Positions 32,213 through 43,784 of a stretch of DNA of 64,000 bases are shown here, piece after piece. Below the pieces are notes generated by a model that had not been told where the DNA came from, did no database searches, and saw only the letters and a list, made by a program, of their open reading frames with translations. Origin of the DNA: Clitopilus passeckerianus (taxonomy: Eukaryota; Basidiomycota; Agaricomycetes; Agaricales; Entolomataceae); assembly GCA_944990035.1 (NCBI GenBank), contig CALYLX010000025.1, forward strand, positions 164,349-228,348, read 5' to 3'. The translations under genes and the position numbers were made by a program. Within the stretch, counting starts at the first letter, position 1; each line of letters opens with the position of its first letter.

Positions 32213-34150
32213 GAAGAAATTTCTCGGAGGAGGTTCCAGAGGAAATAGTAGTTGATACCAGTGCGGATTCTGAGCGAGAGGTATTTCTTCCCCTTGTATC
32301 TATCCCCCCCGTCCGTGCCTATTTTGTACAGACTCGTTTTTGATTCATTTTTTCTTCTTCCAACCCGAGAATCGGAGCCAGAGATTGTACGCCTAGAAAT
32401 GCCATGGCGCCAATCTGTCAATCATGTGGACAGCCGGACTCGATAAACACCATACCGTAGCAGGAATCTTTGTTATCCATACTAAGAGATCTACGCTTTG
32501 TGGGTGTAGGTTGATCACATCCAACATCGGGTTGCCGCACCGCTCTTTGAGCGCCTGACCCCCAATTGAATTGGCACGATGGTAGTAATGGTACTGCTGT
32601 GGGGATGCCGTCATTCGCAACCCGTGGAACACGCGTTTTGACCCTCGTCACAATAAAATCGCGGCAAGCAAGTGTATTTCTGGACGAAAGCAGAGACATA
32701 CAAAGAAACGTGTGCGAAAAGCCTTGCTCAAGTTGGTCATCGAATTAAGGAAGGATGTGGTGCGTTTAGACATTAAATCCTCCGACCGTGCAGCACGGAG
32801 CCACGTATCGATGCATAAGAGCCAACGAAAGATCCATACCACTCAGACCGGAGGACGATTTGATTGGTATTGTGTAGTTCCCCAAGCCGAGCCGTGTCAA
32901 CCTAGTTGGACGAAGTGTTTTATGGGCAGTCCTCGTAGCTATCTAGAACCTCTCTCATGAAGGAAAAGCAGAAGCATGAGCTATTAAACCCTCTCCGATA
33001 TGGAACAGAAGCGATAGACAGAAGGAGGAACTTGAAAGAACACAGCACCAGACTCAAGATTGGCAGGAGCGGGAGTGTGTTTCCCATGTTGAACAGTATT
33101 TCAAACCCTTGTCAGTTCAGAACTTTTGACGTTCCCGTTTATTGTTTTCTGAGCCGAGTAGCTGATGAACGATTAAATTGGGATTAGAGCGCTGTCATAA
33201 TCCTGCAACATGTTTGCGACACGAGATATGCAAGCCATTGGCGCATTCCTCAGATTCATGAAAATCCTAAGCCACAAAGACGCACGGCTTCCAAGCGGTG
33301 CCGTTTTCGAGCCGAATCCAGAAAAGCAAGTCGAGAAGAATCAGCTTATCTATATTCGTGCCTATGGAGGGCCATTCTCACTGAGCCATGGCCTAACGGT
33401 CTGATTTCGAGGTCGAGGGAGTCAGCCTCCGCATTTCAGCCAAAGTGGGTTGCCGAAGTGAGAACCTCGGATGAAGAGAACGGGATACACTCCTCGGATG
33501 GAAGTAATTGTGTTGATAAGAGGGGTGGACGTGTTTATCTTGATTCTCCGAAAGCTCAGCACTGCTGTCCTGTTGAGGACACCATAGCAGCCATCAACAA
33601 CAACAACTGCGTGGGAGTAAACTCGACATTAGGCGCTTAGGCCTAGGGAATGTCAAGAGATCCGGCGCCAAACTCATCAAACTTTCTGCAGGCATCAAGA
33701 GGAGGAGAGCATCTAGCATCGCACCCAAAACTATCCGTGATGGTGGCCCTAAACGTCTGGGAAAAACGTGGCCTCATCTCCACAAGGCGTGTTTTGAACA
33801 GCTGTGAAGGGCAGAACGGTGACCGACGAGCACAGCAGATGACACCATGGTTAAAGGATATCAATCTTCACCCGAATCAGCCTGAGTGTAAGTTCACCGC
33901 ATGGCAGCTTGCAGAATTTGACATTGAAAACAGCCACGTACCTCATTCGGGAAAGAATGTAGAAAGGTGAAGGAGGTCGACAGTCTAGGTTTAGGAGCAT
34001 ATTCAGCTGTTCCAAGCTGCTTCTATCTTTCGAGGCACTGGCACTCAGCGGACATCAATATTAGATGGGTATATTCAATTAGATTGACCGAAAGTACTAT
34101 ATACAATAAGTTAGATATCACTCGGAATAACCACGGCATCACCTTGCCCC
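32213..34150. other. Gene-poor region of 1.9 kb
   Basis: The largest stretch without a supported gene. Three plus-strand frames (33210-33404, 33458-33640, 33650-33970) lie in a row but could not be joined by convincing introns and match no family I know. No terminal inverted repeats or transposase motifs were seen by eye. It may contain decayed sequence or a non-coding transcript. Confidence 0.4.
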
Positions 34151-35144
34151 CTACAAGATCGGCTTCCGCATGTAAACGATGCATGCGTTGAGCCCGAAAT
34201 ACCAAAACTTCACTCTCTTCTCCAATTCCCATCCAGTCTTCTGGTACATCTCTACGGCGGAAGCATTCCACTCGCTTGTGCTTAGATGAAGACCTTCAAT
34301 CCCATGGGCCCTGGCATGCTCAGTGAGCTGGGACATTAACCTGCCAGCGATTCCCCGGCCCTGGTACGAAGGATGTACGAAGAGCCGTCGGACTTCGCCC
34401 ATGTTGGGGACCTTCTTGCTAGGATCTGTGGTACAGGTCAGTTTGGCGAAACAAAAGGGTCTCGGGGAACGGCGACCCACAGATGCCAACAGAACCAACA
34501 ACCTTTCCATCGAGCTCCGCAACCCAGAAGCAGCTTACATCCTCTTCGTTCTTCTCCGCATCCGAAGCTGGCTTCCTGTCCAGCTTATACGACGCCGCAA
34601 TATCCTTTAGGTCGTCATTGATAACTTGCTTGACCATCCCATTCATCGCGAAGGTGAGAAGTTGTCGTGCGTAGAATACATACGACCCACATAGGGTCGA
34701 CGCAGCTATGAAAATTTGTCCCGTCCTCTTCAGGAGTTTCGGGGTAATATAGCCAAAAATCTGGGCTGGCAGAACTCCAAGCAAGGGAGACGAAGGATGG
34801 TTCGTTAGGAGCTTAGCCGCTCCAAGGGCAACAAAACCTGCGAAGAGTCCGAAAAGGCCTCTGTAAGGAAATTGAAATTGGCGTAGGCCGGTTTGGAAAG
34901 GTGAATCACCTAGAATCGAAAGATTTGCGTCAGTAAGCTGAAGTGAAGAATGAGATGGTTGTAAAAACTCACGGCCTTCCATCATTGCAGCAACGTAAGT
35001 TTTCTGTACTGTTTCCAGGTCTCCGGGCTGCCCGAACCGTCGAATAGTGACATTACTCAACGCTTTGCGTCCATTCATGGTACGAGGTGGGGGTGGAGTA
35101 GTCTCTCTGCCTGTAGTAGACGACATCCTTTTGGCTGGTATCAA
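34151..35144 (-). CDS. Membrane-associated GNAT N-acetyltransferase (paralogue 1)
   Basis: The GNAT core is split by hydrophobic segments as in NAT8/camello-type enzymes. Exon 1 has NVTIRRFGQPGDLETVQKTY (beta1-alpha1); the second exon has GLFGLFAGFVALGAA and IFIAASTLCGSYVFYA membrane segments followed by VSCFWVAELDGKVVGSVGI (beta2-beta3). The last exon holds acetyl-CoA motif A, VRRLFVHPSYQGRGIAGRLM, with R/Q-x-x-G-x-G/A, then GIEGLHLSTSEWNASAVEMY and KTGWELEKR. The start may be at 35144 or at the next Met, 35126. Two paralogues are at 43785-44680 and 44977-45909. Substrate is unknown; it probably sits in an internal membrane with the active site in the cytosol or ER lumen. Confidence 0.8.
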
Positions 35145-35912
35145 AAAGCTGTTGTGCTTTGAAGGTATTACCTAGGGGTTTAGAGGACGATTGGCAGAGG
35201 TTGTCGGTGTGCCTCAGTCCTCTGTTGCTCCCATAGCTTTTATTCACAGAATCCCGGAGGCAGGGCGCCGAAGTCGCTTACAGTAAGCCAACGTTCGTGT
35301 AACACGTATCCACCATTATGATGATTGCCAGAGGCTTGCGTCGCCCTTGGTAGAGTTTCTGCCGTCCGTTGATCTCCATTTGTCAGCTGACTCTGCGGAT
35401 GCAGTGCTTGAAGAAAATCCAAGAACATGATCATCCTGATTTTGAATACATCTGTGGGCTGCGGTATGGTCATGGCCCTGGATATCAACAAGATGTCCGA
35501 TGAAATTGCCTGAAAGTGCGGGGAAATTAGATTGGTAACGTTGAGGATTTGTAAGAACCCGCCTGAGGCCAGGTTTGAGCGTGGCGCAGGCGTAATGTGC
35601 TTTAGTCAAATTCATTCGCCGACTCTGATGGTGTTTTCAATTTGGTAGAACGAACTCCCTCGATTATGCGTTTCTAGGTTGAAGGTGAAGATACGAGTTA
35701 TCAGTGTTGGATGTATGGGTCTAACTTGTTAGCCGTACTGGAAAGGCAACGTTGACAACCAAACAAATATAATTATAAGTTTTCCTAAATATTACAGCAG
35801 CGTCAAGTCATGCGGCCACAAATTAAGCAGCAACGTAAGAACAGCAGGTGAACGAAATAAAGCAAGGAGAACGACCGGTAACACCCAGAGAAACCGACGA
35901 AAGACAAGTAAA
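35145..35912. other. Intergenic region
   Basis: A minus-strand frame at 35240-35491 (83 codons) has protein-like composition but no family resemblance and overlaps the GNAT promoter area. No supported gene. Confidence 0.4.
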
Positions 35913-38376
35913 TCAAGCACCGAGCTGTGTAAGTTCTTTGCGTATCTCGGCTTCTCCTTCGATCTTCCTCAGTTGAGTGGCTTCAAGTCTCTCCCCTCTG
36001 TTCTGTTTATCCTTGAGTTCGTCGATGGCCTTCAGCTACACCAATGACATCAGCCTTCTTATCCCAAGAAATAACGAGATATACCGACCTTCTTATTCAG
36101 ATTTCTGATCTTCTTCGCGGTGGGATCCAGCGCACTCTCAGGTCCCGACAAGATAGGAGACCCAATCTCAACGTTGATCTCAGGTGGAGGAGGCGGCGGA
36201 GTAGCCTTCCCGTTCGCCTTCTTCCCGTTCCCGTTCACTTGTCCCTCAGCTGCAGCAGCACCTGCACTGTCACCCTTATCACCCTTCTCCTTCTCCTCCG
36301 CCGGCTCCTTCCCGTCCCTTCCATCCTTCTTCCCCTTCTTCCTCCTCGGGTTCTTGTTATTCTTCTCGTTATCTGGCGCGGGAGAACCAGCTTGCGGTGC
36401 CCCAGGCACATTCCTGCGTCCATCATGACGCCCACCGATTCCATTTCCATTGTGATATCCTCCTTGGCCGCCGGGGCCGTTTGCGTACCCGTTAGGTCCA
36501 GCACTAGGAACCTGATGAGGGCTCCTGTTGTACTGGCGTGGTGGGGTAGCAGCACCAGAGGTAGGTTGACGCGAGCGACCACCTTCATCCTCACGTTTGA
36601 AGATGGACGGTGTAGCAGAGCCACGCGCACCGGGTGGCCTGTAAGCGCCTGCAGCCTTGAGTGCGACAGGTTTCTGGGTTTGAGTCATAGTCTTGACGCT
36701 CTCTGTGGGCTCGGGTGCAGAAGGGATGTTCTGAGGGAATGGGGGAACATTTTCGACTGCCGTAGGGCGCCATGACACCTGATAGAGCTCCTCGCAAAGC
36801 TGAACGTGGATGAGAGGGCCAGAACAGTGCCAGATCTTGACCCCGTTGTCGACACGGAGGCGAGGAGAGAGAATGGCTGTCATCAGGAAACGGCCGTCTG
36901 GAGCCCACTCCAGATGGGAAGTTCCTGGCGCATCGATGGTGCAAATCCTATTCAATGTGCGACGATCGAAAACGTCGGTTTTACCAGCAAGGTTGCCATA
37001 ACCTGCGAGCAGGACAAGGCGCCCTTGTGGGTTGAACGAAATCGTGTTGTAAGGCGCTGAACCAAAATCGTGCAAGGTGCGAACACGCTGATCGAAGAGC
37101 ATCGCCTTAGCGGGCATGACTGGAGAAAGAAGTCAACATCTGATCTCCCAGAATCAAATCTTTCGTACGTACATCCATAAACCACACCAAACTCCTTCGA
37201 GTTTGGACTCCATGAAAAATCATGGATGGGCCCATCTTTGTCAAGAGTGACTCTGCAGTCGAAGTTTCCTGCAGCGCTCAGGAGATACATCCCGGTCTCT
37301 CCATAATAGCTCTTGCCGCTATTATCAACCTCGGTCTGGGTCAGAACCAAGACCTGAGTACCGAGCACGTTCCATTTGATCTGTGCACGATCGGCCTTGA
37401 AGAATGTTTTCTGGCACGTGGGAGGTGCGCTGAGTGAGAGCAGGCCGTAAATTTTGACACTCGCTGGTAACCCCTGGCAAACGAGAGTTAGGACTGGCGA
37501 CAAGCACTACGAAGGATTAGGCTCCACACCTTTTTCTCAGCAACAAAGACGGCGACGGAAGGGTTCAAGCCAGAGCTTAGGGATACACTGGTGGCACCTT
37601 CAATTTTGAGCTTATCGACGATACCCTTGTTCCACTCGGAAGGTCGGTAGACCTGAATCTCCGAGGAGACGAGTCGAATGGCGTGGGATTCAGAAATAGT
37701 ATACTGAACGTCCCAGCCATCTTGTGACTTTTGAGAGAAGGATATGAGCTCTTCTCCAGTGGATGCAGAGAATATCCGAAGATTTTTATGCTGAGATCCA
37801 TCTTCCAGTTTCACTAACAAGAGATCGAGTGAGCAGAAGTAAAGGTAGCTTGGAGACATAGAACACACCAGGACGTTCCCAAGTCGAAAGGTAAGTTCCA
37901 CGGGGTGAGAACTTGATATCAACGACGTTGGGAGTAGCGAGTTCCTGGAGAAGCTGGGCACCCTCTGCCTGTAATATCCGAACCCTGTCAGATCAACGTC
38001 AGATCTACAACGACACATTGAAATGGCTGGTGGTGAACTCACACAGTAGGCAAGGCATACGCAAACAGACGACCGTCATTGCTGTACCGGAAAATACGCG
38101 CAGCGACGTCAGGCGAAACGAAGCTGGGAATAAGATCGTAGTTTGGAGTCCCATTGACGAGACCAAGCGACTTTTGAGCACGGACTACACAAAACAAAGC
38201 GACCAGTCAGCATCTTCATCCACTACACACGCCAGAAGATTGTAAAGCCCATCGTCGCCTGACCATGCCGTCCCAAAAAACCTTGATCTCATTACAGGCG
38301 AAGGGCACGTGTTTCGGTGATAAAAAAATGTTGCGGTCGACTCACATGCGTATTGTTGAGAAAATTGTGATGCCAT
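35913..38376 (-). CDS. EIF2A: Eukaryotic translation initiation factor 2A
   Basis: eIF2A is a WD-repeat protein able to deliver initiator tRNA to the 40S subunit under special conditions. It starts MASQFSQQYA at 38376; exons then give a beta-propeller with IFRYSNDGRLFAYALPTV, VDIKFSPRGTYLSTWERP, VFVAEKKG-like blades, HDFSWSPNSKEFGVVYG, YNTISFNPQGRLVLLAGYG and SHLEWAPDGRFLMTAILSPR. The characteristic eIF2A segments follow: VDNGVKIWHCSGPLIH and LYQVSWRPTA. The C-terminal part is disordered and Gly/Pro/Lys-rich (NPRRKKGKKDGRDGKEPAEE). It ends with helices SALDPTAKKIRNLNKKVG and LKAIDELKDKQNRGERLEAT, TGA at 35913-35915. These C-terminal helices match the family's ribosome- and mRNA-binding tail. 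Complete, about 640 residues. Confidence 0.9.
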
Positions 38377-38902
38377 TGCGATAAAGCGGTCTGAAGATGA
38401 AAAGGATACGGGCTCGGGGTGCAGGAGGCAAGTTAATGCCTCGAGAAGGAGAAAAGGTAGGGGTTAAAGGAAAAAACTTGGTCGACACCGATTAAGCGTA
38501 CAGCATGGCCGATTATTTGCGTTTATTAGTTTCAGAGGGGTCTAGGGCAGGTCCAAGGTGGCGGTGCCAGCCACCAAGAATTAAAGGTCGATCATGAATC
38601 CCGTCGCTTCTATTCGACGATGCCGAAGGTCAGAGCCGCCGGCCTCAAGATCCTAGATTCTGGCACTTTCCCATTGACTCGAGAACTGGATGTGGCATGA
38701 AGAGATAGCTCACGCGCCTGTGTAACGCCAGTTTGGCGACAATGGCGCGAAAGCGGTTGGCATGGATGCTTTGAGTCAGTGGCTAGCATAATGCTTTGCC
38801 TCGCTTGACTTTCTGGCCCTGGAGCGCTTTGACTTCTGCTAGAAGAATAAAAGGTAGTTATTTATGAGCTCTCTCTACTTTCAAACTTACTCATCGACTG
38901 GA
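38377..38902. other. Divergent promoter region (eIF2A and unknown gene)
   Basis: AATAAAAGG at 38845-38853 lies about 50 bp before the ATG at 38903 and may act as its TATA element. Nothing else recognised. Confidence 0.45.
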
Positions 38903-39648
38903 ATGGCTCTGAACAGAATTAACACCAACATTCCCCGCGTCTCTCACAAGGAGATTCAGCAAGTTTACAATTCCTTTTATTTTGGGGATTCCCTTGTGCC
39001 GGTAGCTTCATTTCACCTTTCTCTGCGAGAAGCGCGTACTCAGTTGAATCACATCAGTCGTATGATCCCTCGTTTCTTCTCGACCCAGCTCTGTTGAATC
39101 CTGGAGCCGCCCACACATTCCCATGTCATTCGTCGATCTACCAAACCTCCAAGCATAATGCGAACCCAGGCTACGTGAACTTCTTTGTTTTACCTCGCTC
39201 GAAATCCTACACCGGGCCCCCTTTGTTTCCATCCGTCGTGTTCAACATTGCTGGAATACCTGGTCCGACCCTTAAGAGTATCATGAAAGGCGGCTATACC
39301 CTCGACGGCGCGAACGACCAAGTATTTGGTCCCTTGAAATGGACACGCGCCAGTTGTATTATTGACGTGAGCTTAAGATCGACTCTTGAAATCGCATATC
39401 TAATTTGTCCCACCTCCCTCTAGTTTCCTGGGTTTGACGTACACACGGAAAGGCTACTACTGTTGGAACCCGGAGGACTCCCTACCACTCGAGATTCTCT
39501 ATTGCAGCACGCCTGCGCGATGGTCTACAAGTTCTTCCGGGCCAACGGTGCTGCAATGGTAAACACGCTGGTCGATCTCATGAAAGGCCATTCTGCTCAA
39601 TCACCTTCTAGAACATTGACTGGACTCGCGTTAGGCTTCTCGCCTTAG
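38903..39648 (+). CDS. Hypothetical protein
   Basis: Three pieces read as one protein: MALNRINTNIPRVSHKEIQQ; then a longer exon with DPSFLLDPALLNPGAAHTFP, YVNFFVLPRSKSYTGPPLFP and VVFNIAGIPGPTLKSIMKGG; then, after a GTGAGC...CCTCTAG intron, FPGFDVHTERLLLLEPGGLP and HACAMVYKFFRANGAAMVN, stop at 39648. The last junction is clean. The first junction near 39000 is not resolved: the two exons are in different frames and no single donor/acceptor pair fitted. An in-frame Met at 38864 is an alternative start. There is no signal peptide or TM segment. I do not recognise the family. Confidence 0.55.
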
Positions 39649-39845
39649 CACACTATGGCAATTCAAAAAACCGTACTGTGATCCCAATCCTTGCTGTGGA
39701 CGTCTGATCATGCATCCACGCCCTTATCTTATTTCTTACTGTACACATACTCGCGAGTTCGGGGTTAATTACTTTACATTTCGTTGTATTTCCTGATATA
39801 TAATGTACATTCCTCGTAGATAGCTAATGAGAATCATCGATTGAA

Positions 39846-40473
39846 TCAATGCTTCGATCCAGATCCCGGGAAATTGTGCCCAGTGGTATTCTTGAAGCCA
39901 GTCCTAATAGCATCAGCGATCTGCTTGTCCTTCATCTGCTCAATGGCGGATTCATTCGACTGCTGGCCTTGTTTAAAGACATGTTCTTGGACGTAGTCAA
40001 TTGCTAAACATGTGGATATCAGGTCAATGTTCTCGATTGAAAGATCGTGTTGATCGAGCTCACCTTTGTCCAGACTATCTATAATGCAGGGATGCAAGAT
40101 CGAATCAGCGCAAGTTCCACTTAGAGGATAAACCAAACCAACCTTCTTTCTGTTCACCTGCATGACCTCCACCAAACATCCCATTTAGCTTATCGCCAAA
40201 GCCCTGCGGCTTCTGCTGAGTCTGCGCATGTTGCTGATTACCACCTCCCAACACACCACCGAGTTTACCGAAGAGATCACCACCCCCACCAGAGTGCGAT
40301 TGCTGAGGGGCTGCCTGGTGCTGCTGCTGGTGATTCCCACTTCCCAGCACACCGCCGAGTTTACTGAACAGGTCGCCACCGTCGCCGCCGTGCGATTGCT
40401 GAGGAGGAGCCTGGTGCTGCTGCTGCTGATTCTGATGGTTGCCCTGCTGGTTGAGTTTGTTGAGGAAATCCAT
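39846..40473 (-). CDS. Q/G-rich small protein with conserved C-terminal helix (paralogue 1)
   Basis: Exon 1 starts MDFLNKLNQQGNHQ and contains two 32-residue repeats, each with GGDLFxKLGGVLGxGN followed by a Gln/His tract, then GDKLNGMFGGGHAGEQKE. A 15-nt micro-exon (ATAGTCTGGACAAAG) flanked by 50-65 bp introns joins in phase 1. The last exon reads AIDYVQEHVFKQGQQSNESA, then IEQMKDKQIADAIRTGFKN. The N-terminal part is disordered; the C-terminal part is a likely amphipathic helix pair conserved in paralogue 2 (42581-43048). This type occurs widely in fungi as small stress- or development-related hypothetical proteins; no function is established that I can name. A TATA-like element lies 58 bp upstream. 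Confidence 0.75.
40235..40426 (-). repeat. Two tandem 96-bp in-frame coding repeats
   Basis: Units at 40235-40330 and 40331-40426 are each exactly 96 bp (32 codons) and share blocks such as GTGCGATTGCTGAGG and CCTGGTGCTGCTGCTG on the plus strand. They encode the GGDLFxKLGGVLGxGN plus Gln-rich repeat, so copy number can change without frame loss. Confidence 0.75.
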
Positions 40474-40938
40474 GGATGTGAGTGGGTGGTGATAGAGATT
40501 GGGGATAGAATTTGACGACAGGGAGAATGGTTATATGCTCAAGTAGCTCGGTTCAGCCAATGGCGGTGCCTCAGCCAAGGATTTTGTGGAGAGATCAGCG
40601 ATTTGAAGGTGGGGAATCTAATCTTATCTTGGAGTTCTGCCAATTCGGCGGACATCAAGGCTTCGTTCCGCTTCGACATTGAATATTGGGGAGTCATGAA
40701 GATCTTATGAATTTGAAGCATGTTACTGCACACGGAAACACGACGTCAACTGGTCCAAGTCGCAAGAAACCAGGAGGCTGATCATGTGCTGCTTGAGAAT
40801 TAAAAACATTTCCACACCCGACTTCGGAATCACACGATGCTTGCGTTCAAAATCAAGTGTAGCACTTTTATCTTTCCTGTCCTAGTAGCTAATACAACGT
40901 CGTATTGAGGCACACCCACTTCTCAACAAATCACCCTT
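40474..40938. other. Intergenic region
   Basis: Promoter side of the Q/G-rich gene and 3' side of the GH131 gene; no exon recognised. Confidence 0.5.
40531..40536 (-). promoter_or_regulatory. TATA-like element for Q/G-rich paralogue 1
   Basis: CATATAAC on the minus strand, about 58 bp upstream of the ATG at 40473. Confidence 0.4.
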
Positions 40939-41931
40939 CTACGCGGCGGCGTTGATAGCGGTGGTAATCGGACCTTCCTCTACGTAGACGCCGCTGTAAT
41001 AGTAGTCTTCTTGCTCTGACCCAGAATTGATACGGAGAACACCAAGATGCCAGTCGGCGGAGTTGGTCGATGTGGGAGCAGAGATGTTCTCAACGACCTT
41101 CTCCAAGGCGTCGCTGCCGGTTGATGCCCACAAACCGACTGTCCCAGCGCTGAACTGTTATAAGAGTCGTCAGTTTTGGGTGGCATTGAACACATGAAAT
41201 GAAACATACGTCGATATCGTAGGCAAAGTTGAGCCACTGGTCTGCCGTATATGGGGTTGACCATTTCTCAACACCTTGAACCATCCATACAAGGTTGGAA
41301 GGGTTTGAGCCAACACCATACTTGAGCTCAGTAAAGTGAGACTCAAAGAAGTTAATTTGGTGCTCCGAAGTTGTCTAGAAGAGGCCGCGGCGTTAGCGTC
41401 GTTTTCAGTCAAACCAGATCAAGGAGATGAGGCATACCACAGGTCCATTAGCAGTGCTTCGCTTCATAGAGAAGTGGTAGAAGAGGTTGCCCTGGCCGAG
41501 GTTGGCGGTGGTCTGAGGAATGAGCTCGGATCGCTGGAATCCACCGTTCCACGTCGACGTAGAGTCGATGGAGAGCTTCAAACCGTGGGTCTCACTGGAA
41601 GCCGGATTCTTGTAGGACGAGTCCAAAGCAAGGTAACGTGTGGTGTTCTCAGCTCCATGGATATACTGGTAACAACATGAACGACTTTATTTGAATGGAA
41701 ATGTCGGTGTATGTTACTTACCCACTGATATTCGCCGACTTGGTTGGACCACGACCCTAACGAAGGGTGAAGGCATCAACATTCAACGTCAGCATAGGTC
41801 AGGAAGGAGGGCTCACATTTGTCGAAATCTGCAGCGGTGCTGTAGGAGTCAAAGTTTCCGGACCACAAGACGTTGCCTGCGCGTGCAGTGACGGCTAATG
41901 CAGAGAGGAGAGCCCAGGTGCGTGCAATCAT
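40939..41931 (-). CDS. GH131-like secreted beta-glucanase
   Basis: GH131 enzymes are fungal beta-glucanases acting on beta-1,3/1,6- and beta-1,4-glucans. The chosen ATG at 41931 gives a signal peptide (MIARTWALLSALAVTARA) directly followed by GNVLWSGNFDSYSTAADFDK. Exons continue WSWSNQVGEYQW, YIHGAENTTRYLALDSSYKN, then HGLKLSIDSTSTWNGGFQRS with ELIPQT, HFSMKRS, HQINFFESHFTELKYG, TADQWLNFAYDID, and ADWHLGVLRINSG with YYYSGVYVEEGPIT. These blocks match the family's jelly-roll order. There is no carbohydrate-binding module. Length is about 255 residues, as expected. An upstream Met at 41961 lies too close to the TATA box to be the start. A role in plant litter or own-wall glucan degradation is likely. 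Confidence 0.83.
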
Positions 41932-42580
41932 GTTGGATTGTATGAAATCCGCTGTGTCCATGTTTGCTGTATATATACCCTAACGGATATTCCAGCTTCT
42001 GAGAGAATAAACGTCGGCGTAAGTGTCTCGATATTTGGCCATTATGGAAGGATAATCATCGGGAGCAACGAAAATAGCCTGAGCATTTGGTGAGCATGGT
42101 TGTATGGAAAGCAAAGATCTTCGCAAGCGATGGAGTAGTGGAGCTCTGGAGTGCTGGCATCACCGAGATCAATGTCCTAATCTTGGCTTAAACTGAACTC
42201 ATCCGCAGCACAGTCTTCTCCTGACACTCTTCGCGTTGTTTGGAGTTTAAAGCCAGCAGAAAATCGAAGTCTCCCAAATATCTTAGCCATACTTAACCGG
42301 CGACTATCAACTTACTTTTTCTTGTAGTTGAAAGTAACCGTAACGGGCTCGAACTCGTCGTTGGATCTTGACATATGCATGCGACGCAGCCGAGTCTTCG
42401 CATCTCGCAAAAACCTCGCCGACTGGCCATGCGAACCACTCGCCAAGACTCTCAGTTGAACTTGAAGAAGACAGGGTTCACTATCTGGAATAGTTGGTAC
42501 TGATCCTAATATATACTTGTTGTAACAGGTCAAGTGATCTCTCGAATGGCAGGGGTCTTGACCGGAGTCCAGTCACTAGC
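41932..42580. other. Intergenic region with a possible short frame
   Basis: A minus-strand frame at 42312-42533 (73 codons, ending EFEPVTVTFNYKKK) has protein-like composition, but no start context or homologue is recognised. The GH131 TATA box lies at its left end. Confidence 0.35.
41970..41977 (-). promoter_or_regulatory. TATA box for the GH131 gene
   Basis: TATATATA on the minus strand, about 40 bp upstream of the ATG at 41931, implying a very short leader. Confidence 0.6.
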
Positions 42581-43048
42581 CTACTGGTAGCCAGTGGTCC
42601 TCCTAATGGCATCAGCAATCTGCTTATCCTTCGCCTGCTCCATGGCGGACTCATTCGACTGCTGGCCTTGTCCTAAGACGCGTTCCTGGACAAAGTCGAT
42701 GCCTAGTCATTATGATCAGTCTCCCATTGCTGATTGAACCAAACCTCTTTGACCGAGCTCACCTTTGTCCAATTTGTCTGCAAGGGAAGGAAATCAGTCA
42801 GATTATGCCGGGTGTTTGGAAGACGAACTAGTCCAACCTTCTTTCTGCTCGCCAGCTTGACCTCCGCCGAACATTCCGTTAAACTTATCCCCAAGGCCCT
42901 GTGACTTCTGGGCCTGCTGAGGATTCTGCTGCTGATTTTCACCTCCCATGGCACCGCTGAGCTTGTCAAATAGGCCGCCGCCCTGCTGTGATTGTTGGGT
43001 GGGTGCCTGCTGGTTGCCCTCCTGGTTTGTGTTCTTCAAGAAATCCAT
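42581..43048 (-). CDS. Q/G-rich small protein with conserved C-terminal helix (paralogue 2)
   Basis: Same plan as 39846-40473 but with one repeat unit: MDFLKNTNQEGNQQAPTQQS, GGLFDKLSGAMGGENQQ, then GDKFNGMFGGGQAGEQKE. It also has a 15-nt micro-exon (ACAAATTGGACAAAG) in the same phase, then GIDFVQERVLGQGQQSNESA and MEQAKDKQIADAIRRTTGY, stop TAG at 42581-42583. Introns sit at the same positions as in paralogue 1, showing descent from one gene; the GH131 gene lies between the two copies. Probably disordered N-terminally and helical C-terminally. Function is unknown. Confidence 0.75.
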
Positions 43049-43784
43049 TGGTGTATGTGGGTGCTATTTGATACAGAATACGACTGGAAGAGCACCTTAT
43101 TATACGAATCGTATCTCGGTTTAGCCTAGCCATGACGGTTGTGCTCCAGCGCATTGGAGGCGTCATGGCTCCTGAGACACCAAGTTTGCGGGGACGCCAA
43201 GGGATTCGTGGGCATGACGTCAACTGCGTCCCCTCTTAGGAAGGTTCGACAGCCGAAGCTTCGTTGGCTCACGACTTTAGAGAGACGCTCGCTCCGCTGG
43301 CGCCTATTCGCTACTTGCTTTCAATCCCGATTCTTCTAAGCCTGACCAGTGCAGTAAAGCAGATGTTTTCCTGCCCTTGGTCGCTTAATATCCGCAACTT
43401 AGTCTAACGCAGTACTGAGCTCACCTCCAGGGCGGCCTCTCGGGCATAAATATCTTGTATGGTCCTGGACAATCGGTAACGCCCACGTTTAAATACGTGG
43501 CAGTCCGATTTGATTGTTATCATCGGACTCTCACTCTGATTTCGCTGCAACTTCGAGGATGGTTTGTCAAATCGATGACTGTTTGATATTGATCTTGCAG
43601 GCTCACAGACCAATGGGAGGCAATTAATAGACTTTTCTGCCTGAAATACCCTGAAATACCTCAATGACTCGGACGATCTGTCGGTTCCGCAGACTTGAAG
43701 GTCTATTAGAAGGGGTCGACATGGATTTCAACTTCAAGAGCCAACCCACCGACGAACTTGAAAAATCATTTCTATCTACTCAAT
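43049..43784. other. Divergent intergenic region
   Basis: No gene supported. It contains promoter elements for the Q/G-rich gene on the left and presumably for the GNAT gene on the right. Confidence 0.45.
43097..43104 (-). promoter_or_regulatory. TATA-like element for Q/G-rich paralogue 2
   Basis: TATAATAA on the minus strand, about 49 bp upstream of the ATG at 43048; position matches that in paralogue 1. Confidence 0.4.

Noticed and set aside
36044..36775. 243-codon plus-strand frame
   Set aside because: Antisense to the disordered C-terminal part of eIF2A; low complexity explains the absence of stops.
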